Notes: generated by a model from the letters alone, not told the origin. A stretch of DNA of 33,512 bases from an uncultured Afifella sp. (GCA_947259045.1 CAMYKZ010000072.1:1-33512), one strand, 5' to 3'; positions 21,031-29,568 are shown, counted from the stretch's first letter. Numbers and translations: made by a program.

Positions 21031-22406
21031 CAGTTCTGCCCTCCCGTCCAATCATGACTGTCAATGAATTCAAGCGCGCCTTCAACCGCCGATCGCGGTT
21101 TTGGCGCATCACCCCAGGGTTTGGCCGTGGGCCTTTGCCCATGTCCATAGAGGCTTTCGCGCGCCGCTGCCTTGTCCGGCAAATAGGTTTCGGCAAGAAA
21201 GCTTGCAACATAATCGCGCTTGCTCTGCGGCCAGGACCGGTAACTTTCGTAGAACAGCTCCTTGTTGCAGATGAACAATTGCCGGAAGTCGAGCGGCGTC
21301 AGCCGCGCAAGCATGTGATTGACCAGTTCCCTGTCCTCGTTCTGCGCCGCACGCATGAGATAGAAATGTCCAGCTTTCCCGGCTGCAATCTCTTCCGGCG
21401 CGAGGTTTTGCTCAAGAGCCCGGACCACATCGGAAAGGCTTTCAAATTCATCCGGCAGTTCACCCAGATGCCAGCGCGCAGCGCGGCGGAAATCCGACCG
21501 CCGCATGACAGCCAGATCGGGCGGTTCCGAAAGGCCCGACAAAAGATCGATCAGCATGAAATCCATCCGCTCACGCAGCAATGACCTCTGGTCCAGCCAG
21601 TCCAGCTGCAGCACATTCTCAATGAGTCGGTTCTTGAGCAGAAATGCGCTGAGCGCGGAGCCGTCGCTGATCCGGATATGCCGGTAAGGTTCCGGGACCT
21701 TCATGTCGAACTCCGGATCACAGGATATCACCGCGGGCTCGCCAATCTGGCGGAACACGTATAGGCCGCCAAAATGACGGGTATGGAAATTGCCCTTCCG
21801 GTAGCTGACCTTTTCGGGAACGACAGAGTGCCGTTTGATATCGCCAACAGCTTCGGCAAGCGTGCACATGCGCGACAATACGGCATCGTCCCACCAGTCG
21901 GTATCGCTTGCATGAAAATTTTCGATTGCCGTTTTGAGTTCCTCAGCCTTGCCAATCAGCCGGCGCGATGAATCGACCCGTACATTGATCTTGCGGATCG
22001 TTACCACGTCTTCGATATCGTCGATGCGCCAGGTGGAATTGTCCAGCTCGCCGATGACCGCATCGCGGGCGGTCAGAGCCACAAGCTGAGCATAATTGTC
22101 ATTGATGAACTGGCGCAGGATCGACCGGCTGGTGGAAAAATGCGAGTCGATCAGCGGACATTTGCGCTGTTCGACACTGAGCAGGATGAACTGCCGGTTA
22201 CAGCCGTTCGGGTTGAGATAGAGCGCATCGGAAAACTCTTCGCCAATCTCGGGGGAATATCCTGACAGGTCGATATGGAATTCGTCCAGACTCGTCGTCC
22301 TGCCGGTCAGTTCCTCCAGCGCCGCATTGTAGCGTTCCCGCATCACCGGCGTGTTGACGGCGATCAGATTGCCATAGATCAGACCATGTTCGACAAGCTG
22401 CTCCAT
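21030..22406 (-). CDS. Conserved 458-residue protein, DUF6638-like
   Basis: A soluble-looking protein of 458 residues with no signal peptide or membrane segment. I believe it belongs to the group annotated as DUF6638 in alphaproteobacteria, but that is from memory of the family's look and size. Notable stretches are an N-terminal MEQLVEHGLIYGNLIAV, YLNPNGCNRQFILLSVEQRKCP, KGNFHTRHFGGLYVFRQIG and a C-terminal helical region ending in a Pro-rich linker (HGQRPTAKPWGDAPKPRS). No catalytic motif is apparent. The gene starts six bases after the ATPase stop and overlaps the next gene by one base, so it is probably a direct partner of the ATPase. Confidence 0.75.
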   Translation of the reverse strand: MEQLVEHGLIYGNLIAVNTPVMRERYNAALEELTGRTTSLDEFHIDLSGYSPEIGEEFSDALYLNPNGCNRQFILLSVEQRKCPLIDSHFSTSRSILRQFINDNYAQLVALTARDAVIGELDNSTWRIDDIEDVVTIRKINVRVDSSRRLIGKAEELKTAIENFHASDTDWWDDAVLSRMCTLAEAVGDIKRHSVVPEKVSYRKGNFHTRHFGGLYVFRQIGEPAVISCDPEFDMKVPEPYRHIRISDGSALSAFLLKNRLIENVLQLDWLDQRSLLRERMDFMLIDLLSGLSEPPDLAVMRRSDFRRAARWHLGELPDEFESLSDVVRALEQNLAPEEIAAGKAGHFYLMRAAQNEDRELVNHMLARLTPLDFRQLFICNKELFYESYRSWPQSKRDYVASFLAETYLPDKAAARESLYGHGQRPTAKPWGDAPKPRSAVEGALEFIDSHDWTGGQN

Positions 22407-22412
22407 CAGGTC

Positions 22413-24356
22413 TCAGGTCTCCGCCGCATAGCGCCGTCGCGCTTCATCGAGCAGCCGCATGTCCCGAACCCGGGCCTCGATTGCGGTTTCGTCGGACGTG
22501 TCGGCATAGCGGAATTCTGAATCCGCATAACGGTTGATTTCCTGGATCACGATTTCTGCCGTCACCGGCTGCACCAGATCGTTGATCATGGCTTTCTTGG
22601 CATCATAATCCTTGCGCAGGAACAATTCAGGATCGTCCATCCATTCATCGGGCAGTTCGAAATCCATCGCCCGCATCTTTACCGCATCGGTGACGTTTTT
22701 CACGGCTCGTCCGGTAAAGCGCTCGTCATATTCCTGGATGGCTTTCAGATAGGAACCGAGCTTGGCAATGGTATCCAGTTGTCCCAGATCATTCTGCACA
22801 CGTTCGAAAATCTCCCGCAGCGCATCGCCATTGGGAACATTGTGCGAACTGTAGGATCGGGCGACTGCCTTGCGGATTTCCTGGGCCCCGAACAGATCAT
22901 GCTCGCCAACAGGTACGGTATGGTTCTTGCCCATCAGCAGCGACAGGATATCGATATAATCCTCGCGGCTCTGCGGTCCGTCGACCAGGAAACGCGATCC
23001 GGCACGCTGGCGCAACGCACCGTCGACATTCTCCGGATAGTTGGAAAACATCCCGAACGTGCAATTGCCGCGCACAACAGTGTTGGCGCCGGCGAAGCTT
23101 TCCATCAGCACCGCAGTGATTTCCTGCTGCCCGGCAGACGATTGCCGGTCACCGCGCACGCCGGCGATCTGGTCGATATCGTCGATTGTGCCGAAGCCGA
23201 TCACATGCGGGTCGAGCACGTTGCGGACGAAGGCCTTGGTATTCTGCGCCGATTTGCCCTGATAGCTGTCGATACTGTCCGACGACAGGTTCTCATAGCG
23301 GAACGGGTAACCCGCATTCTGGCAATAATCGTTCAGAAGTCCCGCGATCATCTGGATCAAAGTGGTTTTGCCGGTTCCCGGCTTGCCGTCGCCCAGAAAG
23401 GTAAAGATGAATCCGCCCAGTTCGGCAAACGGATTGAGCTGCCGATCGAAATCATAGGCCATCATCATCTTGGCGAGCTTCAGGCTCTGATATTTGGCGA
23501 TATGATTGCCGACGACCTCATTGGGTTTCTTGAACGTCATGGTCAGCGCCGTGGATCGGCTGCGCAGCGACGGCGTGAACCCTTCAATGACGAAATCATC
23601 GGCCGCCACCCGGTATGAGACGGCGGTGAACGCCTCCGTCGCAGGTGTCGACCCGGCGCGGATTTCCAGGTTCTCAAGCAGCGTTTCGAAAAACGCCGTG
23701 ATCACCGGCACCAGTTCATCTTCGCCGTTGACCATTGTGGCCAGCACCTGGTCCAGCTCCCAGACGATGCCGGCAATCGCCAGCGGCGGATTGTCGAGCA
23801 GGATTTCCTCAACGTCTTCGACATTGATTTCCCGCTCCGCCTGGTCTCCGCCAAGATTTGCCAGCAGGAACAGGCTCATATTGGCAAATGTGTGCAGCCC
23901 GATCAGCGATGCAGCCGCCAGCAGGTCGCCAAACACCGCTTTGTCGGAGCCGCCGAGTTGCCCCTCCAGGTTCTGCTGTTTCAGGCGCCCGAGTGCCGTC
24001 TGATCTGAAAACAGGTCGACCACCGCATCGGCTGTCGCCATTGCCCGGCGCAGGATATGCAGTGTCTGGGCCTGCGTCGGGCTCATCAGCGGATCGTCCT
24101 CATCAACGGAGCCGATCCGGCTGATCAGATCGACATTGCCGGCCCGTTCAGTCCTGGCAGTCGTAAGACCCGGCGTCGTGGAGCGAAAAGAGCGGCGGCC
24201 CGGCAGTTTGGAGCGCGACGAAACCCTCGCAGGCTCAGCCCGCGCCGCTGCAATCCGCGGCGCATGATCGAGGCTGCTCAGCCGCTGATAGGCCTGGGCA
24301 TAGTGGCCGGTAATGTCGGCTTCGCGGATTTCCATCTGGTTCTTCGATGTCGTCAT
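22413..24356 (-). CDS. AAA-family ATPase
   Basis: A 647-residue cytoplasmic ATPase. The first ~300 residues are mostly helical with no recognised domain. The AAA core has a Walker A of the form GKPGTGKTT near residues 322-331, a Walker B-like GTIDDIDQI near 385-395, a sensor-1-like CTFGMFSNYPE and an arginine-rich RQRAGSRFLVDG that could hold arginine fingers. The Walker B motif has Asp-Asp where AAA proteins usually have Asp-Glu. A helical C-terminal region of about 150 residues follows. The start at 24356 (MTTSKNQ) is preceded by GGCGGGA; an in-frame ATG at 24455 would overlap the upstream gene. The ATPase is the likely motor of the operon; the substrate is unknown. Confidence 0.88.
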   Translation of the reverse strand: MTTSKNQMEIREADITGHYAQAYQRLSSLDHAPRIAAARAEPARVSSRSKLPGRRSFRSTTPGLTTARTERAGNVDLISRIGSVDEDDPLMSPTQAQTLHILRRAMATADAVVDLFSDQTALGRLKQQNLEGQLGGSDKAVFGDLLAAASLIGLHTFANMSLFLLANLGGDQAEREINVEDVEEILLDNPPLAIAGIVWELDQVLATMVNGEDELVPVITAFFETLLENLEIRAGSTPATEAFTAVSYRVAADDFVIEGFTPSLRSRSTALTMTFKKPNEVVGNHIAKYQSLKLAKMMMAYDFDRQLNPFAELGGFIFTFLGDGKPGTGKTTLIQMIAGLLNDYCQNAGYPFRYENLSSDSIDSYQGKSAQNTKAFVRNVLDPHVIGFGTIDDIDQIAGVRGDRQSSAGQQEITAVLMESFAGANTVVRGNCTFGMFSNYPENVDGALRQRAGSRFLVDGPQSREDYIDILSLLMGKNHTVPVGEHDLFGAQEIRKAVARSYSSHNVPNGDALREIFERVQNDLGQLDTIAKLGSYLKAIQEYDERFTGRAVKNVTDAVKMRAMDFELPDEWMDDPELFLRKDYDAKKAMINDLVQPVTAEIVIQEINRYADSEFRYADTSDETAIEARVRDMRLLDEARRRYAAET

Positions 24357-24414
24357 GATTATCCCGCCGTCGCAAGTGACGTGTTTGCAAGTGTCGTGTT
24401 CGAAATTATCATCG

Positions 24415-25593
24415 TCAGGCTCCGGCCAGAACACTGCCGTCCGGGCCGACGACATAGCGCTTGTAATGTTTCAGTGCCGGCGCCCGGCCCGCCAGCAGCG
24501 CCTGATAGGGCCGGTACGGCAGAATGATCGACCGTTCCAGATCGCTTGCCCCGGTATCCAGGGCAGCAGCATCGGCATGATCCAGCACAAATACCTCCTG
24601 GGGCACGGAGCCGAACAGGCCTGCGCGCACATTTTTGGTTTTCCTGGAGATCAGCGTCTCGCTGGTCCAGACAAGCAGCCAGTCCTGCCCCGGCTCGCCG
24701 CCGGCTTCCGCAAGGATATTGTGCACGTCGTTGCGCTGGCTGGTGAAGGTATTGGAATACATCGGACCGACATGGATCCGCTTGAGATATTTCGGATGCA
24801 AGTCGGGGAAATCCTTGTCGAAACCGCGGGCAATCGTCAGCAGTTTCAGCGACGACAGCGACTGCGCCATCAGGTGGCTTTGCACCAATGGCCAGCGTTC
24901 GTCGTCGCGGTGCAGCGCCCTGAGGCCGGAATCTTCCACCATCATAACATAAATGTTCGGCACGTTGTTCTGGCTGTCATAAACAGCCCAGTGGATCAGA
25001 AACTCCCGCCTGCTCGGTCCCTTGTTGCCGAGCCAACTCAGAACCGGATCGTTCTGGGCGAGAAACAATGTGTCCTGTTTCAGGCTCTCATAATAGATCC
25101 GTTGGCTGAGCGCGAACTGCAACTGCCGCGGGATCGTGTGCTCGCTCAGAATATGGTCGATCATCTGCGCCTTGATGCGCTGCTGATCGGGCAGTGTGCC
25201 CAGATGCCGGTCTGCCTGGGTCAGATCGTTTGCCATCTGCATGATTTCGCGGAACACCGGAAATCCGGAATCGGACCGGTCGATCTCCACCGCCGCCGGC
25301 GCGCGGCTGGTCACCAGTCCGGTCATCAGGTATTTGGTTGAAAGCGCTGTAAACGTTCGAGACAAAGCGCGCAGATAGCTCTCGATGCAATCGACCTCGC
25401 GGCCTGCGAAGGCCGTCTCGGCACCATCCCGGAAATGGGTTTCAGCCAATACGTGCAGATAACCGGTGATCGCGTCGAATTTGTCGAAATAGCGCCGCGC
25501 GGCCGCATGGGCCGGAAGATCCACGTCTCCCGACGCGCCGGACGATGCCGGCAGCGTGTCAGTCTCAAATTCTGAAATGGTGTTTTCAGCCAT
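24415..25593 (-). CDS. Unrecognised 392-residue protein, second gene of the ATPase operon
   Basis: I do not recognise this soluble protein. The first ~30 residues are acidic and probably disordered (MAENTISEFETDTLP). Residues about 35-180 look helical, and about 195-330 look mixed alpha/beta (REFLIHWAVYDSQNNVPNIYVMMVED; DWLLVWTSETLISRKTKNVRAGLF). The C-terminal end has a conserved-looking basic/aromatic stretch (IILPYRPYQALLAGRAPALKHYKRYVVG). No catalytic signature or membrane segment is visible. It starts eight bases after the coiled-coil gene and is followed, after 58 bases, by the AAA ATPase, so it probably works with both. Confidence 0.75.
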   Translation of the reverse strand: MAENTISEFETDTLPASSGASGDVDLPAHAAARRYFDKFDAITGYLHVLAETHFRDGAETAFAGREVDCIESYLRALSRTFTALSTKYLMTGLVTSRAPAAVEIDRSDSGFPVFREIMQMANDLTQADRHLGTLPDQQRIKAQMIDHILSEHTIPRQLQFALSQRIYYESLKQDTLFLAQNDPVLSWLGNKGPSRREFLIHWAVYDSQNNVPNIYVMMVEDSGLRALHRDDERWPLVQSHLMAQSLSSLKLLTIARGFDKDFPDLHPKYLKRIHVGPMYSNTFTSQRNDVHNILAEAGGEPGQDWLLVWTSETLISRKTKNVRAGLFGSVPQEVFVLDHADAAALDTGASDLERSIILPYRPYQALLAGRAPALKHYKRYVVGPDGSVLAGA

Positions 25594-25601
25594 CGCCGGA
25601 C

Positions 25602-26687
25602 TTAAGGCGAGGTGTTGCCATAGAGGTTCTTGTCATGTTTTTCCATCAGGTCACCGAACCGCCGGGCAAACCGCTCATCCGATTTGGCCTTTTCCTCCAG
25701 CACCTTGCGGGCAAACACCATCTGGTCTTCGTGCGCTTCCATCATTTCCGCCATGCGGTGCTGGGTCGCTGAACCGATCGCCGCCATTGCAGCCTGGGCC
25801 TGCTTGTCGGTTTCCACGCCGATCTCGTTGATCCGGTGGGCGATATCCTGCTGCTGCGCCGTCTTCAGCGATTTCGTCAGGGCATCGTACAACACCACCC
25901 GCTGCTTGGTGTCGGTCTGCAGTTTGTTGATCAAGACCATCTGGGTCGCCAGCTGGTTCTGCAGCGAATCGACCCAACTCTTGCCCTTTTCGATATAACG
26001 CTCAAGTGTCTGCGATTTGGCGAGATCCACCTGCTCGGCCTTGACCAGTTCGTTATAGCGCGCATTCATTTCCGCCAGTTCCGTCTCAAGCCGGGTGCGT
26101 GCTGCCGGATCCTGCTCCACCGAAATCTTGTTCTCAAGCTCGATGACCGCCGGATCCATCGCCAGGATCTGCGCCTTGACGTTCTCCAGCGTTTCGACCA
26201 CGGCCTCGCGCTCCGACAATGTCGATTTCAGATTGACCTCGACCTTTTCGCGGTGGTGCGTCAGCGCATCCATCTGGCCCTGCAGAATGTTGACAATGAT
26301 ATCCGACTTGCCGATCAGGTCCTGCAGCTTGTCATCGATGGATGCCGTGCGAACCCTCTGTTCACGCATTGATTCCGACTTGGCGGAGGAAAAGAACCCG
26401 ACAAAACTCTCCCAGCCGGTTTTCTGCCGCATCTGGTCGAATTGGGAGGAGAATTCCGAAGTCACTGAATCCAGGCCGATGATCAGCTCGGCAATGGAAT
26501 GGTTCATCGTCTCATTGTGGGAGCGCACATCGTCAAGCGTGGCATTGTCGATGTCGATGGCAATGTCGGTATCACTGCCAACCGCCTGTTCAACCGCATC
26601 GAAGGATTTTGTCAGTGAAGCAAGCCTGTCGCGTGATCTCTTGACCTCGGCTTCAGCTTCGCGAATCGCGGTATCGAACTGGCTCAT
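25602..26687 (-). CDS. Long coiled-coil protein, distantly TelA-like, first gene of the ATPase operon
   Basis: A 361-residue, highly charged, almost wholly helical protein with no signal peptide or membrane segment. Heptad-rich helices run through about residues 5-60, 120-245 and 255-345 (e.g. TLSEREAVVETLENVKAQIL, ARTRLETELAEMNARYNELV). The part KLQTDTKQRVVLYDALTKSLKTAQQQD recalls TelA/toxic-anion-resistance proteins, but the similarity is by eye only; PspA-like is another possibility. GGGGG sits about seven bases before the start. As the first gene it defines the 5' end of the operon, with its promoter in the 288-base gap upstream. A scaffold or membrane-associated filament partner of the ATPase is a reasonable guess. 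Confidence 0.78.
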   Translation of the reverse strand: MSQFDTAIREAEAEVKRSRDRLASLTKSFDAVEQAVGSDTDIAIDIDNATLDDVRSHNETMNHSIAELIIGLDSVTSEFSSQFDQMRQKTGWESFVGFFSSAKSESMREQRVRTASIDDKLQDLIGKSDIIVNILQGQMDALTHHREKVEVNLKSTLSEREAVVETLENVKAQILAMDPAVIELENKISVEQDPAARTRLETELAEMNARYNELVKAEQVDLAKSQTLERYIEKGKSWVDSLQNQLATQMVLINKLQTDTKQRVVLYDALTKSLKTAQQQDIAHRINEIGVETDKQAQAAMAAIGSATQHRMAEMMEAHEDQMVFARKVLEEKAKSDERFARRFGDLMEKHDKNLYGNTSP

Positions 26688-26975
26688 CGATGGCCCCCTT
26701 TATTGAACATGGAAACGAATATGCCTGATCATATAGCTATTTTCGGCCCATTTGCATCTTAAACGTTGCGATCGGGTTGTGGGAAATACCGGAAATCCGC
26801 CGGAATATTGAAGTTTTTCAGTTTGTTGTGGTGAATGAACCAACAACGCAGATGAGCCGCAATATCAATCGCATTGTGCCTTCAAGAACGCCTGCATCAG
26901 CCACGGAACCTGCCTGGCAATTGCGGCAAGCGTCAAACGCACATGCGCTTGTCATTGCATTCCATCTCCAGCAGA
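26688..26975. other. Intergenic gap holding the promoter of the seven-gene operon
   Basis: No gene is visible here. Leftward transcription of the coiled-coil operon must start in this gap, whose left part (26701-26765) is AT-richer than the genes. I could not pick convincing -35 and -10 boxes. The AHSA1-type gene upstream reads in the same direction, so read-through from it is also possible. Confidence 0.35.
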
Positions 26976-27443
26976 TCAGCCAAGCGCCCCGGTCAGGAAA
27001 CCAAACGCCGCTTCCCAGCCCCTGCCGATACCCTGGCGGGCATCTTCGCTGCGAACCGCAGAATGGACAAGGCGGACAAATGTACCCTTGCCGCGAGGCG
27101 TGAAACTGACCTCGACCCGCGAATAAGGTGTGGCCTCGCGCTCCCCGTTTGCATGCGTGATGACATGTGCCCAGGAGAAAACAAGCCGCTTGCCCGGCAC
27201 GATTTCCAGATATTGCCCTTCAAAGCCGACAGATTTCTCCGCATCGCTGGACTTTACGAAACGCCATGCGCCGCCCGGCCGCAGATCGATCGTCGCAGCG
27301 TGCAGCGAATCCGGCGCCTGTCCAAACCATTTCATGACGATATCCGGGTCAGTCCACGCGTGAAAAACCCTTGCCGGACTTGCGGCAAAATACCCCTCAA
27401 CGACAATCGGATCATCTCCGGGCGCGGATTGGACAAATTCCAT
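26976..27443 (-). CDS. SRPBCC/AHSA1-domain protein
   Basis: A 155-residue START-like protein with the AHSA1 (Aha1 C-terminal-like) fold. The visible pattern is typical: VEGYFAASPARVFHAWTDPDIVMKWFG at the start, LRPGGAWRFV, FEGQYLEIVPGKRLVFSW, and a long C-terminal helix after IGRGWEAAFGFL. Such proteins bind hydrophobic ligands in a deep cavity and are very often encoded directly after an ArsR-type regulator, as here with only two bases between the genes. The start at 27443 (MEFVQS) follows from this spacing; the longer frame overlaps the regulator. The ligand is unknown. Confidence 0.88.
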   Translation of the reverse strand: MEFVQSAPGDDPIVVEGYFAASPARVFHAWTDPDIVMKWFGQAPDSLHAATIDLRPGGAWRFVKSSDAEKSVGFEGQYLEIVPGKRLVFSWAHVITHANGEREATPYSRVEVSFTPRGKGTFVRLVHSAVRSEDARQGIGRGWEAAFGFLTGALG

Positions 27444-27445
27444 CG

Positions 27446-27763
27446 TCAGTTGCCCTCGCCCGCCAGATGTTGCGCCAGATTGTCGAACTGCTGTGTCCAG
27501 AACGCCTGATAGTCGATCAGCCAGTCGGTCGCCGCCTTCATCGGTTCGGCATTGAGCCGGCAATGGCGCGTCCGCCCGCGTTTCTCGACGATCAGCAGGC
27601 CGGCATCGCTCAGCACGCGCACGTGCTTGGACACGGCGGTTTGCGACATGTCGAACGGTTCCGCCAGATCGGAGAGACGCGCCTCCCCCTGCCTCAGCCG
27701 TTGCAGAATGGCGCGGCGTGTTCCATCACTCAGCGCCGCGAAGGTCGTATCGAGGATTTCCAT
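27446..27763 (-). CDS. ArsR-family winged-helix regulator without metal site
   Basis: A 105-residue repressor-type protein. It has the ArsR opening FAALSDGTRRAILQRL, a recognition helix MSQTAVSKHVRVLSDAGLL and a wing VEKRGRTRHCRL. The ELCVCD metal-sensing motif of classical ArsR proteins is absent (LSDLAEPFDMSQ is in its place), so it is probably not a metal sensor. GGAAGATT provides the ribosome site. It is divergent from the YCII gene and overlapped by nothing; the palindrome between them is the natural operator candidate. The pair with the AHSA1 gene is a common bacterial module. Confidence 0.9.
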   Translation of the reverse strand: MEILDTTFAALSDGTRRAILQRLRQGEARLSDLAEPFDMSQTAVSKHVRVLSDAGLLIVEKRGRTRHCRLNAEPMKAATDWLIDYQAFWTQQFDNLAQHLAGEGN

Positions 27764-27870
27764 AATCTTCCGTTTTTATTGAACCAACCGGTTGACTGTA
27801 TAACACAGAGATAATACTAAACCAAACAGTTCATTTTATTGAGCCCCGAAAAGAAACAGGAGACCACGCC
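27764..27870. promoter_or_regulatory. Divergent promoter region with palindromic operator candidate
   Basis: Between the ArsR-type and YCII genes lies the perfect palindrome CAACCGGTTG (27785-27794). It overlaps TTGACT (27792-27797), a good -35 box for the YCII gene, with a weak -10 (TACTAA, 27815-27820) 17 bases on. A repressor bound at the palindrome would block rightward transcription and probably its own leftward promoter. The region is AT-rich compared with the genes. Confidence 0.5.
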
Positions 27871-28188
27871 ATGTCGAATTACATCTTTGCCTATCACGGT
27901 GGAAAGAAGCCGGAGACACCCGAAGAAGGCGCCGAAATGATGGCCAAGTGGAACGCCTGGCTCGACGGCCTTGGCGACGCGATCGTCAATCCGGGCACGC
28001 CGCTCGGGATGTCCAAAACGGTCAGTGCCGGCGGTGTGGCGGACGATGGCGGGTCCAATCCGCTGTCGGGATTTTCCGTCATCGAAGCCGACAGCATGGA
28101 GGCTGCGCTTGACATGGCAAAATCGTGCCCGTTCCTGGATATGGACACGGCGACGATCGAGGTGGCGCAAATGATGGAAATGTCGTGA
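27871..28188 (+). CDS. YCII-related domain protein
   Basis: A 105-residue protein of the YCII-related (DGPF/YciI-like) fold: YIFAYHGGKKPETPEEGAEMMAKWNAWLDGLGDAI, then NPGTPLGMSKTV and GFSVIEADSMEAALDMAKSCPFL, ending with a short strand that contains acidic residues. These proteins are small ferredoxin-like dimers; most have no known reaction. An AACAGGAG ribosome site precedes the ATG. Its divergent arrangement with an ArsR regulator and AHSA1 protein is recurrent in bacteria and suggests shared regulation. Confidence 0.87.
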   Translation: MSNYIFAYHGGKKPETPEEGAEMMAKWNAWLDGLGDAIVNPGTPLGMSKTVSAGGVADDGGSNPLSGFSVIEADSMEAALDMAKSCPFLDMDTATIEVAQMMEMS

Positions 28189-28232
28189 GCGGCAACCACT
28201 CAATCTTGCCGGCGGTGCCGGTACCTTCGCCG

Positions 28233-29126
28233 TTATGACCGGCTGGACCGGGCCACCATCCGTTCCCGTTGCAGGGTGTAAAGTCCGGTCGCGACAATGA
28301 TCAGCGCACCGGCCCAGGTCCACAGATCAGGCAGTTGGGCAAAGACCAGATATCCGTACATCGTACCCCATATCAGCAGGGTGTAGTGGATCGGTGCGAC
28401 GACGACCGCCTGCGTCAGCTCCAACGCCTTGATGACGAGACACTCTGCAATCGCCGCCATAATCGCCATGCCGGCAAACAGCGTCAGTTCGAAGCCGGTG
28501 GCGGGCCAGCGCCAGAAAAACGGCAGCGGCAGGCTCAAGATCAGGCTGGCGGTCAGGGCCGTATAGGCAATTGTCGTGACGGTGCGGTCGGATTTGCTCA
28601 GGACGCGCGACAGGATCTGACGCACGGCAAACAGGGTTGCCGCCAACAACACCAGGAACACTGCGGGATGGATGACCCCGACACCGGGACGGATCACGAT
28701 CAGCGCCCCGATGAAACCGATAGCGACGGCAACCCAGCGGCGAACGCCGACCGGTTCGCGCAAGACCAGCGCCCCGAGCACGGTCACCATAAAGGGGACA
28801 ACAAAGCTGACGGCCACGGCGTCGGCAAGCGGCACATAACCGACAGCGACAATGAACAAAGCGGCCGACCCGGCCGCCATGGCGCCGCGCGCGATCTGCA
28901 GTCCGGGAAATTCCGTGCGCAGGACCGAACCGCCGCGAAGCGCCAACAAGATGACCACGCCGATCAACAGCCCCGATTGGCGCGACCAGACGATCTGAAT
29001 GGGGTGGAAGCTCTCAGTCAGATATTTGGCCAGCGTATCGACAGCGGAAAACAGAAACATGCCGCCGGCCATGCAGGCCATGCCCAGGCCGTTTGCAGCC
29101 CGTGTTGGCCCTACCGACGGCGCCAT
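28233..29126 (-). CDS. EamA-family (DMT) transporter
   Basis: A 297-residue inner membrane protein with about ten helices forming two EamA domains (about residues 12-145 and 155-285). Typical features are GMFLFSAVDTLAKYL in the first helix, IQIVWSRQSG after it, VPLADAVAVSFVVPFMVTVLGALVLREPVG at the end of the first repeat and ELTQAVVVAPIHYTLLIWGTMYGYLVF in the second. Members export small metabolites such as amino acids, but the substrate cannot be told from sequence. The ribosome site before 29126 is poor; a start at the later Met (residue 17 or 20) would still leave all helices. It converges with the YCII gene. Confidence 0.9.
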   Translation of the reverse strand: MAPSVGPTRAANGLGMACMAGGMFLFSAVDTLAKYLTESFHPIQIVWSRQSGLLIGVVILLALRGGSVLRTEFPGLQIARGAMAAGSAALFIVAVGYVPLADAVAVSFVVPFMVTVLGALVLREPVGVRRWVAVAIGFIGALIVIRPGVGVIHPAVFLVLLAATLFAVRQILSRVLSKSDRTVTTIAYTALTASLILSLPLPFFWRWPATGFELTLFAGMAIMAAIAECLVIKALELTQAVVVAPIHYTLLIWGTMYGYLVFAQLPDLWTWAGALIIVATGLYTLQRERMVARSSRS

Positions 29127-29316
29127 TGGTGATGCTGGTGAAACCGATATGGCGGTGCCTCCTCGCCCGGAAGGCCGACAAAGGGCCTCCTGCCGAGACT
29201 GGCCGGGCTAAATCACCCGGCACGGTATAGCCGGATTGCTGCTGCTAGCGGATCGAAAAATGATTCCCCGGCCCAAAAGGCGTGGCGCCTTCGCGGCTGT
29301 ATCCGTGCAAAGCGGA

Positions 29317-29568
29317 TTAGCTCGCCTTGGCGGCTTTTTTCGCAGACTTCGCCCTGGCGGCCTTCTTGATCAGCTTGGCCTTGGCGGCCGCTTCCGCTGC
29401 GGCGGCTTCCCGCTCGGCGGCCTGTTTGGCCAGCCGCATAGCCTTCTGTTTTGCCATGTTGGCAGCCCGGTCGTGATGCTGTCTTTCGATATCCGTCAGG
29501 ATCTGCCTGGTTTCTTTCTGGGTCGCGGTGAATTGCTCTTCCGCTTTGGATCGTGCAGATTTCTGCAT
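29317..29568 (-). CDS. Small lysine/alanine-rich helical protein
   Basis: An 83-residue basic protein, MQKSARSKAEEQFTATQKET at the start and almost entirely Ala/Lys/Arg/Glu after residue 35, predicted as one long helix. Similar short proteins of unknown function are common in Rhizobiales, as far as I recall. The start at 29568 is set by GGAGGA eight bases upstream; the same frame is open to 29781 but that part has mixed composition. The tail (KLIKKAARAKSAKKAAKAS) resembles histone-H1-like nucleic-acid-binding tails, so DNA or RNA binding is possible. Confidence 0.75.
   Translation of the reverse strand: MQKSARSKAEEQFTATQKETRQILTDIERQHHDRAANMAKQKAMRLAKQAAEREAAAAEAAAKAKLIKKAARAKSAKKAAKAS

Noticed and set aside
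19772..26687. The ATPase operon as a known phage-defence system
   Set aside because: An AAA ATPase with unknown partners is suggestive, but no nuclease, reverse transcriptase, TIR or other effector domain is visible, and the operon is not next to the integrated element. I keep it as a system of unknown role.
28269..29132. 287-residue plus-strand frame antisense to the EamA gene
   Set aside because: It is rich in Gln, Asp and Arg from reading hydrophobic helices backwards. The minus strand encodes a clear ten-helix transporter.
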